A DNA stretch of 64,000 bases from Symbioplanes lichenis (GTDB lineage: Bacteria > Actinomycetota > Actinomycetes > Mycobacteriales > Micromonosporaceae). The stretch lies in NCBI RefSeq assembly GCF_030709675.1, contig NZ_JAUZQD010000012.1, forward strand, positions 186,001-250,000. The letters are read 5' to 3'. Below are positions 27,521 through 35,917 of the stretch, in pieces. Position 1 is the first letter of the stretch. Every line of letters begins with the position of its first letter. The position numbers were made by a program, and so were the translations under genes. Under the pieces are notes generated by a model, which saw only the letters and a program-made list of their open reading frames with translations, did not search any database and was not told the origin of the DNA.

Positions 27521-27528
27521 GACGCTCG

Positions 27529-28827
27529 TCAGCAGTAGGTGCTCTGCTTGCCGATCACGCGGTAGGGGCAGTCGGCGATCTCGGCGAGCTGGAGGGCCGC
27601 CTCGCGGTTGCGGGTGGTCTCGCGGGTGATGACGCTGGCCGGCGGGTAGAAGCCGCCCGCCGAGCTACTCGTCGGGTACATCTCGAAGGTGTAGGCGAAG
27701 ATCTTGTGGGTGCCCCACAGGTAGTCGAGCAGGTCGCCGTCGGTGACGTAGAGGGCGCTGGACTGCTCCGGGGTGTAACCGTTGGTCGCCGCCATCTGCC
27801 GGCCGAGCGTGGCGAAGGTGTTGTACTGGTCGGCCGTCATGCCGGTGGTGGTGGTCGCCGAGGTGTGACCGAAGGGCCACAACACCAGCTCCGAGTACGT
27901 GTGGAAGTCCATCGCGGCCTTGATCTGCTGGACACCGCCGATGGCCCGGCTGAGCACGAAGTCGCGGACGACCTTGGTCTCCGGGGCGGAGAAGGCCGCC
28001 GTGCCCCGGTACGTCTCCGAGGACGTGCTGCCCGACGAGCCGCCGCAGCAGCCCCACTTGTAACCGTAGTTGCGGTTCAGGTCGGTGCCCACGTAGGAGG
28101 AGCCGCTGTTGGGCTGACGGTTCTTGCGCCATGAGCGGTAACTGCCGGTCGCGATGTCGTACTCGGAGCCGTCCGGGTTGACCGACGGGATGATCCAGAG
28201 TTCGCGCGAGTCGACGACGCTCTTGACCCGGCTGTCCGTGGCGTAACTGCCCGTGTAGAGCTTGAGCAGGTAGAGGGCCATCTCCACCGTCAGATGCTCA
28301 CGGGCGTGATGGTTGGCGTCGTAGAGGACCTCGGGCTCGCTCTCGTCCGTACCCACGTTGTCCGAGATCTTGACCGCGACGATGTCGCGCCCCTCGTAGG
28401 TCTTGCCGAGCACCCGCTTCGAAGCGATCGACGGGTACGCCGCCACGGTCGCGTTCACCTCGGCGATCATCTCGGCATAGTTGTGGTACGCGGCGTCGCG
28501 CGACGGGAAGTCCAGCGTGGACGGGCCATCGGTCTCGCCGCTCGTGTCCACCGCGCGAACGGTGAAGCCGAGCGACCGCAGCGACCGCACCTCACGGTCC
28601 GTGGCGGTGATCTCCACGACGGCGTGCTCGACCGCGTCGATCGAGGCGCCGGTGGAGGCGATGAGGTTGCGCTGGGCGAGGGTGCGGACGTCATAGATCT
28701 CGTACGCGGCGGGGGCGTCGGCGCGCGGCTCCGCGGTGGCGGGTTGCGCGCCGGTCGCCCCGGCGGCGATGAGGGCCAGGCCGGCCGTGGCGGCCGCGAG
28801 CAGGCCGGTGACGCGTCGTCGTCTCAT
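27529..28827 (-). CDS. Secreted M14 zinc carboxypeptidase
   Basis: This 432-residue secreted metallopeptidase starts with a basic-hydrophobic signal peptide (MRRRRVTGLLAAATAG). After a propeptide-like region comes the M14 catalytic domain. Zinc ligands are H174 and E177 in NHHAREH and a later H in MDFHTYSELV (near 308); the catalytic Glu is in YTFEMYP near 385. LWIIPSVNPDGSEYD and GTDLNRNYGYKWGCCGG are typical of carboxypeptidase T-like enzymes. It should remove C-terminal residues from extracellular peptides. Confidence 0.93.
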   Translation of the reverse strand: MRRRRVTGLLAAATAGLALIAAGATGAQPATAEPRADAPAAYEIYDVRTLAQRNLIASTGASIDAVEHAVVEITATDREVRSLRSLGFTVRAVDTSGETDGPSTLDFPSRDAAYHNYAEMIAEVNATVAAYPSIASKRVLGKTYEGRDIVAVKISDNVGTDESEPEVLYDANHHAREHLTVEMALYLLKLYTGSYATDSRVKSVVDSRELWIIPSVNPDGSEYDIATGSYRSWRKNRQPNSGSSYVGTDLNRNYGYKWGCCGGSSGSTSSETYRGTAAFSAPETKVVRDFVLSRAIGGVQQIKAAMDFHTYSELVLWPFGHTSATTTTGMTADQYNTFATLGRQMAATNGYTPEQSSALYVTDGDLLDYLWGTHKIFAYTFEMYPTSSSAGGFYPPASVITRETTRNREAALQLAEIADCPYRVIGKQSTYC

Positions 28828-29042
28828 GAACGACCTCCGGGGGGTGTCAGAGGGTGTCCGGGCCCTGTCACCCCATCACCGGACATCGACGCTTGGCAAT
28901 GCCGTTGGCGTGCCTGCCGACCATGCCAAACTGCCCCCTACGCCGACATGATGACCGCCGGCGACCACGGCCGGCCGCCGCCATCAGCGTCTTCTCGGCG
29001 CGCGCCGGTTGTCGCGTGGGCCAGCCGGATTCGTCGGATTTG

Positions 29043-29114
29043 GCGGGCGCGCGGGCGTCTCCGCAGCCGTCCGCGCGAGTGTTTGTGCGGCCGTCCGCGC
29101 GAGTGTTTGTGCGG
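29043..29114 (-). repeat. 24-bp tandem repeat abutting the DUF4229-like gene
   Basis: Two identical 24-bp units lie at 29067-29090 and 29091-29114, with a degenerate third at 29043-29066. Read on the minus strand, the first unit (beginning CCGCACAAACACTCGC) starts at the very next base after the TGA of the gene ending at 29115. The region is otherwise non-coding. Confidence 0.85.
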
Positions 29115-29441
29115 TCAGTCGACCTTGTCGGCCTTGGCGGGCGCGACCGGGGCGCCTTCCTCGGCCAGCGTCACCCGGTCGCCCGCGGCGGCCGCCGCCT
29201 CGTCCCCGGCCAGGGCGGCGCGGAGCCGCTCCTTCTCGGCGGACCGGCGCTCGGCGGCCGAGCCCAGCTGCTCGGCCATCTCGTTGCGCCACTTCGCCAG
29301 CAGGAAGTACGAGAACGCGGCCGACGCGACGAGCGCGATCATGGCCTTGACCAGGAAGTTCAGCGGCACGGGCAGCAGCAGCGCGAAGACCACGACGAAC
29401 AGTCCGAAGCGGCCCAGCGTGTACTTGAGGGCGGGATTCAT
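29115..29441 (-). CDS. DUF4229-like small membrane protein
   Basis: This 108-residue protein has two hydrophobic spans (about 9-29 and 32-50), then a charged helical region (KWRNEMAEQLGSAAERR) and an acidic Ala-rich tail. Short two-span proteins of this kind (DUF4229) occur near menaquinone genes in actinobacteria, and mqnE lies just upstream on the same strand. The ATG at 29441 has AGGAG about 7 bases upstream; a GTG one codon earlier is closer to it. Its function is unknown. Confidence 0.75.
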   Translation of the reverse strand: MNPALKYTLGRFGLFVVVFALLLPVPLNFLVKAMIALVASAAFSYFLLAKWRNEMAEQLGSAAERRSAEKERLRAALAGDEAAAAAGDRVTLAEEGAPVAPAKADKVD

Positions 29442-29454
29442 CACCAGACTCCTG

Positions 29455-29883
29455 TCAGCCGACCCGATGACTGAGCCATCGGAGGCCGTAGAACCAGACC
29501 AGGCAGTAGACCACGGTCAGCCCGAGCGCCCCCACCGTCCCACTGACCAGCGCGGGAAACGCCGGCGCCACGAGCCCGGCCAACGTCATGCCCACGGCGA
29601 TCCCGAAGCCGGCCGCCAGCGCCGCCACGATGATCCGATAGGCGCCGTAGCCCGCCGCGCGAAACTCCTCGGTGAACAGCCACACCGGCAGCACGATCGC
29701 GATCCAGCCGCTGGCGTCCCCGAACTCCGAGGCGCGGATCAGAGCCATCGCGCCCTCGAAGATCAACAGGATGACAACCCCGGACGCCAGCCCGGCCAGC
29801 GCCACCCCGAGCAGATCCTGGACAGTCGCCAGCCGCCCGTCCGCATCCCGGCGCGGGCGTCGCACACTCTCGGTCTCCGCCAT
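29455..29883 (-). CDS. Four-span membrane protein of unknown function
   Basis: This 142-residue protein has a basic N-terminus (MAETESVRRPRRDADGR) and four predicted membrane segments near residues 27-48, 58-78, 84-107 and 115-137. No domain is recognised. It ends 13 bases before the DUF4229-like gene, so the two probably form an operon. The ATG at 29883 lacks a clear ribosome site; a GTG three codons earlier is an alternative. Confidence 0.65.
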   Translation of the reverse strand: MAETESVRRPRRDADGRLATVQDLLGVALAGLASGVVILLIFEGAMALIRASEFGDASGWIAIVLPVWLFTEEFRAAGYGAYRIIVAALAAGFGIAVGMTLAGLVAPAFPALVSGTVGALGLTVVYCLVWFYGLRWLSHRVG

Positions 29884-30188
29884 GACAACCACAGGGTACG
29901 CCGTACCCCGCCCGCCCCTTCAGCCCACACCCGCCCACCAGCCCGAACCTCCCGGGCCGAACCGAAACGCCCCCATCCCAGCGCCCAAGGCACCCGAGGC
30001 CGCGAACAGGCTCGCAACGACCCACGAGCCGCAACCGAATCACGGCAAACCGGACGCCGCGAGTGGGTGCGGCCCGCCAAGGGCACGCGACCAGGCGCCG
30101 GGAGCCCGAGAGCCGCAGACGCCTCCAAGGTGACCAAGGGCGGCGCGCGGGGCCGGGCCGACCCCGACGCGCGGTCCGGGCGCCCGGG
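29884..30188. other. Intergenic region with no recognised feature
   Basis: This 305-base GC-rich stretch lies between the mqnE stop and the four-span membrane gene. Reading frames through it are Pro/Arg/Ala-rich composition artefacts. I see no convincing gene, repeat or terminator. Confidence 0.5.
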
Positions 30189-31358
30189 TCAGGCCCAGAC
30201 GCGCTGGGGTTCGCTGCGGCGCTCGGCCAGGGAGATCGGCTTGTCGTATTCGCGGACGACCTCGTAGCGGGTGTTGCGCTCGACCGGCTGGAAGCCCGCG
30301 TCGGTGATCAGCTCGAGGAGGTCGTCGCGGTGCATGGTGTGGGGGGTGCCGTAGGCGTCGGCGTCGTGGGTGATCTTGTATTCGACGACCGAGCCGTCCA
30401 GGTCGTCGGCGCCGAAGTTGAGGGACAGCTGGGCCACGGAGAGGCCGTGCATGACCCAGAAGCACTTGAGGTGCGGCACGTTGTCGAACATCAGCCGGGA
30501 CACCGCGAACGTCTTCAGCGACTCGGCCGGCGCCGCCATCGTGGTGCGCTCTTGGAGGCGGTTGCGGATCTTGCCGTCCGCCGAGTCGACGAAGTCGTGC
30601 TGGTAGCGCAGCGGGATGAACACGGCGAAGCCGCCCGTCTCGTCCTGCAGCTCACGCAGGCGCATGACGTGGTCGACGCGGTGGCGGGGCTCCTCGATGT
30701 GGCCGTAGAGCATGGTGGCCGGGGTCTTCATGCCCTTCTCGTGGGCGAGCCGGTGGATCCGCGACCAGTCCTCCCAGTGGGTGTCGTGGTCGACGATGTG
30801 CTGCCGGACCTCCCAGTCGAAGATCTCGGCGCCGCCGCCGGTCAGCGACTCGAGCCCGGCGTCCATCAGCTCGTCGAGGATCTCGCTCGCCGGCAGTCCG
30901 CTGATCTTCTCGAACCACTGGACCTCGGTCGCCGTGAAGCACTTGAGCTTGACATTCGGCAACGCGGCCTTCAGCTCGCGGAGCACCTTGGGGTAATAGC
31001 GCCAGGGCAGCGAGGGGTGCAGACCGTTGACGATGTGCAACTCGGTGAGCTGCTCGTCCTCCATCTCCTTGGCCTTGGCCACCGCCTCCTCGATGCGCAT
31101 CGTGTAGGCGTCCTTCTCCCCCGGCTTGCGCTGGAAGGAGCAGTAGGCACAGCTCGCGGAGCACACGTTGGTCAGGTTGAGGTGCCGGTTGACGTTGAAC
31201 ATCACCCGGTCGCCGTTGAGCTCGGTGCGCTTGTGGTGGGCCAGCCGCCCGAGCCACGCCAGGTCGTCGGACGCGTAGAGGGCTATGCCGTCCTCGCGTG
31301 TCAGCCGCTCACCCGCATAGACCTTGGCCTCCAGCTCACGCTTCAGTCCGGCGTCCAC
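30189..31358 (-). CDS. mqnE: Aminofutalosine synthase
   Basis: This radical SAM enzyme joins 3-enolpyruvylbenzoate to the adenosine moiety of SAM, giving aminofutalosine, the second step of the futalosine pathway. The 389-residue product has CxxxCxxC at C66, C70 and C73 (CSASCAYC) and family motifs ELHIVNGLHPSLPW, GGGAEIFDWEVRQHI and MLYGHIEEPRHRVDH. The GTG at 31358 is chosen because GAGGGGG lies about 5 bases upstream; an ATG at 31379 has no ribosome site. It is a paralogue of MqnC at 9674-10912. Confidence 0.95.
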   Translation of the reverse strand: MDAGLKRELEAKVYAGERLTREDGIALYASDDLAWLGRLAHHKRTELNGDRVMFNVNRHLNLTNVCSASCAYCSFQRKPGEKDAYTMRIEEAVAKAKEMEDEQLTELHIVNGLHPSLPWRYYPKVLRELKAALPNVKLKCFTATEVQWFEKISGLPASEILDELMDAGLESLTGGGAEIFDWEVRQHIVDHDTHWEDWSRIHRLAHEKGMKTPATMLYGHIEEPRHRVDHVMRLRELQDETGGFAVFIPLRYQHDFVDSADGKIRNRLQERTTMAAPAESLKTFAVSRLMFDNVPHLKCFWVMHGLSVAQLSLNFGADDLDGSVVEYKITHDADAYGTPHTMHRDDLLELITDAGFQPVERNTRYEVVREYDKPISLAERRSEPQRVWA

Positions 31359-31403
31359 CCGAGCCCCCTCTCCCCGCATCGCTTCGGTGGATCGAGCGTA
31401 CGT

Positions 31404-31420
31404 CCTGACGTTGCGTCAGG
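31404..31420. promoter_or_regulatory. Perfect inverted repeat between mqnE and the NlpC/P60 gene
   Basis: CCTGACG-TTG-CGTCAGG is a perfect 7-bp inverted repeat in the divergent intergenic region, 46 bases upstream of the mqnE start and about 190 bases upstream of the hydrolase start. A protein-binding operator is more likely than a terminator in this position. The regulator is unknown. Confidence 0.45.
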
Positions 31421-31605
31421 TTCCAGTCGTGCCGTCTCGGGTGCGGCGCAGGTCACGTCGTCACTCCGGCCCAGGTCACGTAACCGGCTCACGATTCTCA
31501 GGGTCCTTTCATCTTGCATCAATCGACAGCGGTACAGGTGTTGCGGTAAGACCATTAGGGAGCCGGGAACGCCCGGCGACAGGTCTCGGACGGGAGCGCA
31601 TGCCG

Positions 31606-33453
31606 ATGAAGAGGCAGCACCGGTTCACCTCGGCGCTGCGGGGACGGCCCTGGTGGCGTCCGGTCGTGCTGTCGGCGACCGCGGCTGCGGCCATTGCCGC
31701 CCTCTTCAACCCGATGCCCGCCTTCGCCGAGCCGGTCTCCCCCGGCGGCGTCCCGGTCGCCGTGCCGGACACCGGTTCCCGGCCGGTTCTGCCCGGCGCC
31801 ATCACGCTGCCCGGTCAGCAGGGCGCGACCGGCGGCAGCACGGCCGCCTCGACGGTGAGCCCTGTCACGTCCACCCTGCCGACCGACCCGGTGCTCCGGA
31901 AGGTCGAGGCGGGGCGGGCCGAGCTCGCCACGCTCGGCGAGCAGCTGGCGAAGCTGCAGGAGGACATCACCCTCACGCAGACCCAGCTCGCCACCGCCGA
32001 GCAGAAGGCGGTCGACGCCCGCGCGGCGGTCACGCAGGCGCAGACCGAGGTCGAGGAAGCCGCCAAGACATCGGTACGCGACGCCGCCGCGCTCCCGCCC
32101 GGCACGCTCGGCTCGGGCCTGCAGGACCTCGACTCCCTGGCTCGCATCCAGCGCGGCGAGTCGGCCACGCAGGAGGCGGCGAGCCGTCAGCTGGGCATCG
32201 CCCAGGCGGCTCTCGACGCGGCCCTTGCCGATCAGCAGGCCCTCGGCGCCAAGCTGACGCAGCTCGGCCAGCAGCAGACCACCCAGCAGACGGCCGTCGA
32301 CCGGAAGACGACCGCTCAGCAGAAGCTCGAGCAGGACAACGCCGCCGTCATCAGCGCGGCCGACACGGCCGAGGCGGCTCAGGACGCCGCGATCGGGCAG
32401 GGCATCCTCGCCGGCGAGACGGCCGGCCGGGGCGCCGACCCGCGGGCCCTCGCGGCGCTGCAGATCGCGCTCGCCCAGCGCGGAGACCCGTACGTGTGGT
32501 CGGAGGAAGGCCCGAACGAGTTCGACTGCTCCGGCCTCATGTATTACTCCTACCGCTCGGCGCAGGCGGGCAGCTTCCCGCTGGTCCGGGTGTCGCGCGA
32601 CCAGTACTACCAGACCCGCGGCAAGACGGTCGACCGCTACTCGCTGCTCCCCGGCGACCTGCTCTTCTTCAGCTCCACGAGCAGCTGGACGGGCATTCAC
32701 CACGTCGCCATGTACGCGGGCGAGGGCATGATGGTCGAGGCGCCGCGCACCGGTCTCGACGTGCGGCTGACGCCCGTGCGCTGGACCCGGCTGTTCGCCG
32801 CGACCCGCATCTACGGCTCGGTCGAGGGCGTCGTCGAGGGCCCGAACCTGGGCGCCCCCGACCCGGAGACGCCGAGCGACCACACGCCGGCGACCCGGCC
32901 GACGAGCCCCACCAACCCGGGTTCGCCGCAGCAGCCGACCACGCCGACAAAGCCGACCACACCCACCAAACCCACCAAGCCGGGTACGCCCACCAAGCCC
33001 AGCAACCCGGGCACGTCGCCGAGTAACCCGGGCACCTCCCCGAGCAACCCGGGCACGTCGCCCAGCAACCCCGGCACGTCGCCGAGCAACCCGGGCACCT
33101 CCCCGAGCAACCCGGGCACGTCGCCCAGCAACCCCGGCACCTCGCCCAGCAACCCGAGCACGACGACGCCGGCCACCCCGAGCGAGGAGCCGTCGACCCC
33201 GGCGACCACGACGACGCCGAGCCCGGAGGAGACCACCAAGGCTCCGACCGAGAGCGCCCCGGCCTCGGAGACGACGAAGACCCCGACGGAAGAGACGACG
33301 AAGACCCCGACGGAGACGACGAAGGCGCCCACGGAGACCACCAAGGCGCCCACCGCGACGACGAAGTCACCGTCGGAGTCGGCCGCGAGCTCGGCGTCGG
33401 CGGAAGCGTCCGCCTCGGCCAAGGCGTCGGCCGAGGCCAAACAATCCAGCTAG
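31606..33453 (+). CDS. Secreted NlpC/P60 peptidoglycan hydrolase with coiled coil and repeat tail
   Basis: This is a 615-residue cell-wall hydrolase. A signal peptide (ends near AFA, residue 40) is followed by a coiled coil (about 100-260, with LGEQLAKLQEDITLTQTQL) like RipA-type endopeptidases, then an NlpC/P60 domain with catalytic C308 (EFDCSGLMY) and H near 366 (GIHHVAMY). After residue 405 the tail is low complexity, with seven NPGTSPS heptads, then Thr/Glu/Lys-rich sequence. It should cut stem peptides during growth or division. ATG 31606 is preferred to 31600 because GGGAG is then 9 bases away. The 247-base leader could hold regulation. Confidence 0.9.
   Translation: MKRQHRFTSALRGRPWWRPVVLSATAAAAIAALFNPMPAFAEPVSPGGVPVAVPDTGSRPVLPGAITLPGQQGATGGSTAASTVSPVTSTLPTDPVLRKVEAGRAELATLGEQLAKLQEDITLTQTQLATAEQKAVDARAAVTQAQTEVEEAAKTSVRDAAALPPGTLGSGLQDLDSLARIQRGESATQEAASRQLGIAQAALDAALADQQALGAKLTQLGQQQTTQQTAVDRKTTAQQKLEQDNAAVISAADTAEAAQDAAIGQGILAGETAGRGADPRALAALQIALAQRGDPYVWSEEGPNEFDCSGLMYYSYRSAQAGSFPLVRVSRDQYYQTRGKTVDRYSLLPGDLLFFSSTSSWTGIHHVAMYAGEGMMVEAPRTGLDVRLTPVRWTRLFAATRIYGSVEGVVEGPNLGAPDPETPSDHTPATRPTSPTNPGSPQQPTTPTKPTTPTKPTKPGTPTKPSNPGTSPSNPGTSPSNPGTSPSNPGTSPSNPGTSPSNPGTSPSNPGTSPSNPSTTTPATPSEEPSTPATTTTPSPEETTKAPTESAPASETTKTPTEETTKTPTETTKAPTETTKAPTATTKSPSESAASSASAEASASAKASAEAKQSS
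33004..33150 (+). repeat. 21-bp tandem repeat encoding NPGTSPS, seven copies
   Basis: Seven in-frame 21-bp units encode NPGTSPS in the tail of the NlpC/P60 hydrolase. Synonymous codons vary between units (TCG/TCC, CCG/CCC), so the peptide is conserved more than the DNA. Copy number would be expected to vary between strains. Confidence 0.93.
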
Positions 33454-33630
33454 ATCCTTTCTCGCTGGTCACGCCCGTTCGCAGGGGTAACACGCGCCGC
33501 GCGGACGGCCGACGCCGGATGCGCTCACGAGCACTGATATGGCACGGTGGTTACCAGCGCCCGGCAACCGGCTTGCCCGGCGTCCGGTAGTTGGCGCCGG
33601 CGCACCGCGTGGCGGCGATCGGGAGGACCC

Positions 33631-35682
33631 ATGGACGAGCAGCAGGCGGGATCGGGCAGCGACGGCACGAAGCCGGCGGCTGCGCGATCTTCGGCGAGCA
33701 GCTCCCCGCCCCACGGCACGCCGAAGCCCGAGCAGCCCCACGACGACCAGCCGCAGGACGACCAGGGCTACCGCCCGCCGCCGCCCCCCGGCCCGGGCGC
33801 CCTCTGGCCCCCGGCCGCCCCCGCCCGGACGACCTCCCCGGTCTCGACCCCGCCCTCCGGCGCACCCGCCACTCCCGGCGCCGCCCCGACCTCCGGCGCG
33901 GCGACGACTCACGGCACGGCACCGACCTTGGGCACGGCACCCACCTCAGGCACGGCGACGACTTACGGCGCAGCCTCCGCAGCGGGGAGCGCAGCCCCCA
34001 CCTCAGGCGGAGCCTCGACCGCGGGCGCGGCGACGACTTACGGCACGGCATCAGCTTCCGGCGCGGCGCAGGCGTCCTCGGCGGCCAGTGCGACTTCGGC
34101 GTCCAATGCGGCCTCGGCGTCCAGTGCGGCTCCGACGTCGGGCGCGGTGTACGGCTCCAAGCCCAGCTCCGCCCCGGTGTCCGGCTCGGTCTACGGCAGC
34201 TCGTCGAAGCCCGCCGCCGCCCCGGTCTCCGGTGGTCTCTACGGCACGCGACCGGCTGCGGCCCCCGTCTCGGGTTCCGCCGCCGTGCCGCTCAACACCG
34301 CTCCGAAGTCAGCCCCGCCCGCAGCGGCCGGCTCGGCGTCGCCCGTCTCGTCATCGGGAAGCTCGGCGTCGGGCAGCTCATCATCCGGCAGCTCGGTGTC
34401 AGGCAGCTCGGCATCGGGCAGCTCGGCGTCGCCAGCGGCATCCGTTTCGGCGCCGGGCGGTCAGGGGTTGGCGCCGGGCGGTGAGGGGGAGGACCGCACG
34501 GCCTTCTTCCCGAGCTCGTCCGGCAGCGCAACCTCTGGCACCGCGACCTTCGGCAGCGCAACCTCAGGCACCGCGACCTCCGGCACCGCCAAGTCCGCCG
34601 ACGCCGCGGAGCCGGATCTGCCCGAGCCGTCGACCCCGGAGCCGCGCCCGGCGAAGCCCGAGCCGCAGCGCCCCACCCCGGCGGACCCCACCGAGCCGCT
34701 CAAGCCGGAGCCCGCGCCCGTCCCGGCGCCGCCCGGCCCCGGACCGTCGCCCACGCCGCCCGGCCCCACGCCGCCCGGTCCTGATCCGTCGCCCACGCCG
34801 CCCGGACCGGGCCCGTCGCCCGTGCCGCCTGGTCCCGGGCCGTCGCCCACCCCGCCCGGCCCCGGACCCTCGCCGGTGCCGCCGGGGCCTGGGCCCTCGC
34901 CCGTACCCCCTGGTCCTGGGCCTTCGCCCACGCCGCCGGGGCCCCACCCCTCGCCGGTGCCGCCGACGCCGCCGGTGCCTTTCCCCGCCCCACCCGCCCT
35001 CGGCGGCGGTGCGACCGGGCTGCCGAGCTATACAGTGCCGCCGACTTCCGCTACCGACCGAAGGATGCCGGTGCCCACCCCGCCCGCAGACGCCACCATG
35101 CCCATCAACACCGCCTTCGCCGCCGGGTCGCAGTTCCCGGCCACGCCGCAGGCCGATCAGACCATGCCGATCTCGACCGCGATGCCCGGCTCCGACCGGA
35201 CGATGCCGGTGCGCAACGACGAACCCGAGTCCGACCGGACCATGCCCATCAGCACGGCCGCCGCGCAGGCCGCCGCCGCGGGGACGTCCTTCGGGGTCGG
35301 CGCATCGGGTGGATCACGGCACCCGTTCGGGCAGCCGCCCGCCCCAGCCGGGGGCCCCGGAACGTACGGGTCGGGTTCCGGACAGACGTCGGTGCCGCAG
35401 CAGCGGGAGCAGGCCGGCGTGTACGGGGGCCTGGCCGACTACGCGCCCGCCGAGATGACGATGCCCATCAGCATGAACGCGGTCGAGAACTCGGGCTCGC
35501 TGACCGGGCACATCCTGGCCCAGGGCTGGCGTGACGTCCCCGAGGTCCAGCGGCGCAGCAACGTCAAGGTCGTCGTGGCGATGCTGGCGGTGCTGGGCTT
35601 CCTGGTGGGCGTCAGCCTGCTGTTCGTCTTCACCGTGGGCGACGCGTTCAGCGACATGATCGGTGGCGTTTTCTCGGGCTGA
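33631..35682 (+). CDS. Pro/Ala/Ser-rich membrane-anchored protein with TMP[IV] motifs
   Basis: This 683-residue protein is mostly low complexity. Residues about 1-300 are rich in Ala, Ser, Thr and Gly, and a stretch near 365-450 consists of repeated GPGPSPTPP/GPGPSPVPP. Residues about 475-620 contain five copies of a short motif (ATMPIN, QTMPIS, RTMPVR, RTMPIS, MTMPIS). A single membrane span lies near the C-terminus (VVVAMLAVLGFLVGVSLLFVF) with a short tail. There is no signal peptide, so the long N-terminal part is probably cytoplasmic. ATG 33631 follows GGGAGG by 4 bases. No homologue is recognised. Confidence 0.75.
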   Translation: MDEQQAGSGSDGTKPAAARSSASSSPPHGTPKPEQPHDDQPQDDQGYRPPPPPGPGALWPPAAPARTTSPVSTPPSGAPATPGAAPTSGAATTHGTAPTLGTAPTSGTATTYGAASAAGSAAPTSGGASTAGAATTYGTASASGAAQASSAASATSASNAASASSAAPTSGAVYGSKPSSAPVSGSVYGSSSKPAAAPVSGGLYGTRPAAAPVSGSAAVPLNTAPKSAPPAAAGSASPVSSSGSSASGSSSSGSSVSGSSASGSSASPAASVSAPGGQGLAPGGEGEDRTAFFPSSSGSATSGTATFGSATSGTATSGTAKSADAAEPDLPEPSTPEPRPAKPEPQRPTPADPTEPLKPEPAPVPAPPGPGPSPTPPGPTPPGPDPSPTPPGPGPSPVPPGPGPSPTPPGPGPSPVPPGPGPSPVPPGPGPSPTPPGPHPSPVPPTPPVPFPAPPALGGGATGLPSYTVPPTSATDRRMPVPTPPADATMPINTAFAAGSQFPATPQADQTMPISTAMPGSDRTMPVRNDEPESDRTMPISTAAAQAAAAGTSFGVGASGGSRHPFGQPPAPAGGPGTYGSGSGQTSVPQQREQAGVYGGLADYAPAEMTMPISMNAVENSGSLTGHILAQGWRDVPEVQRRSNVKVVVAMLAVLGFLVGVSLLFVFTVGDAFSDMIGGVFSG

Positions 35683-35808
35683 GTTGTCGGAGCGACCCGC
35701 GGACCCTAAGCTGGCGAGGTTGCGCCGAGGGTGAGTCTGCCCACTACCGGCGCGGAATGCGGGCCGGGTCGCCGACGTTGACCCGTACACTGATGACAGT
35801 AATTGACC

Positions 35809-35833
35809 TGGCGTGCCCTCGACGGGCACGCCA
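35809..35833 (+). promoter_or_regulatory. 10-bp leader hairpin of the DEAD-box helicase gene
   Basis: TGGCGTGCCC pairs perfectly with GGGCACGCCA around the loop TCGAC. It lies about 85 bases before the helicase start. Upstream are TTGACC (35778-35783) and TACACT (35786-35791), either of which could belong to the promoter, so the hairpin would be in the mRNA leader. Without a T run it is more likely a regulatory leader structure than a terminator for the upstream gene. Confidence 0.6.
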
Positions 35834-35917
35834 CGGGCGTTCTTGCGGGAATTTCAGCAGCGGGCTTCAAGGTTTCCGCGGCGGATCGCGAGCATGCGCC
35901 CCCGTAGAGAGGTTCTC

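Noticed and set aside
31359..31605. c-di-AMP (ydaO-type) riboswitch before the NlpC/P60 gene
   Set aside because: The conserved core elements could not be recognised by eye. A covariance search would be needed to revive the idea.
33539..35458. Alternative Arg/Pro-rich plus-strand frame over the TMP[IV] protein
   Set aside because: The frame at 33631-35682 has a strong ribosome site and a clear membrane span; the alternative is a frame-shifted low-complexity shadow.
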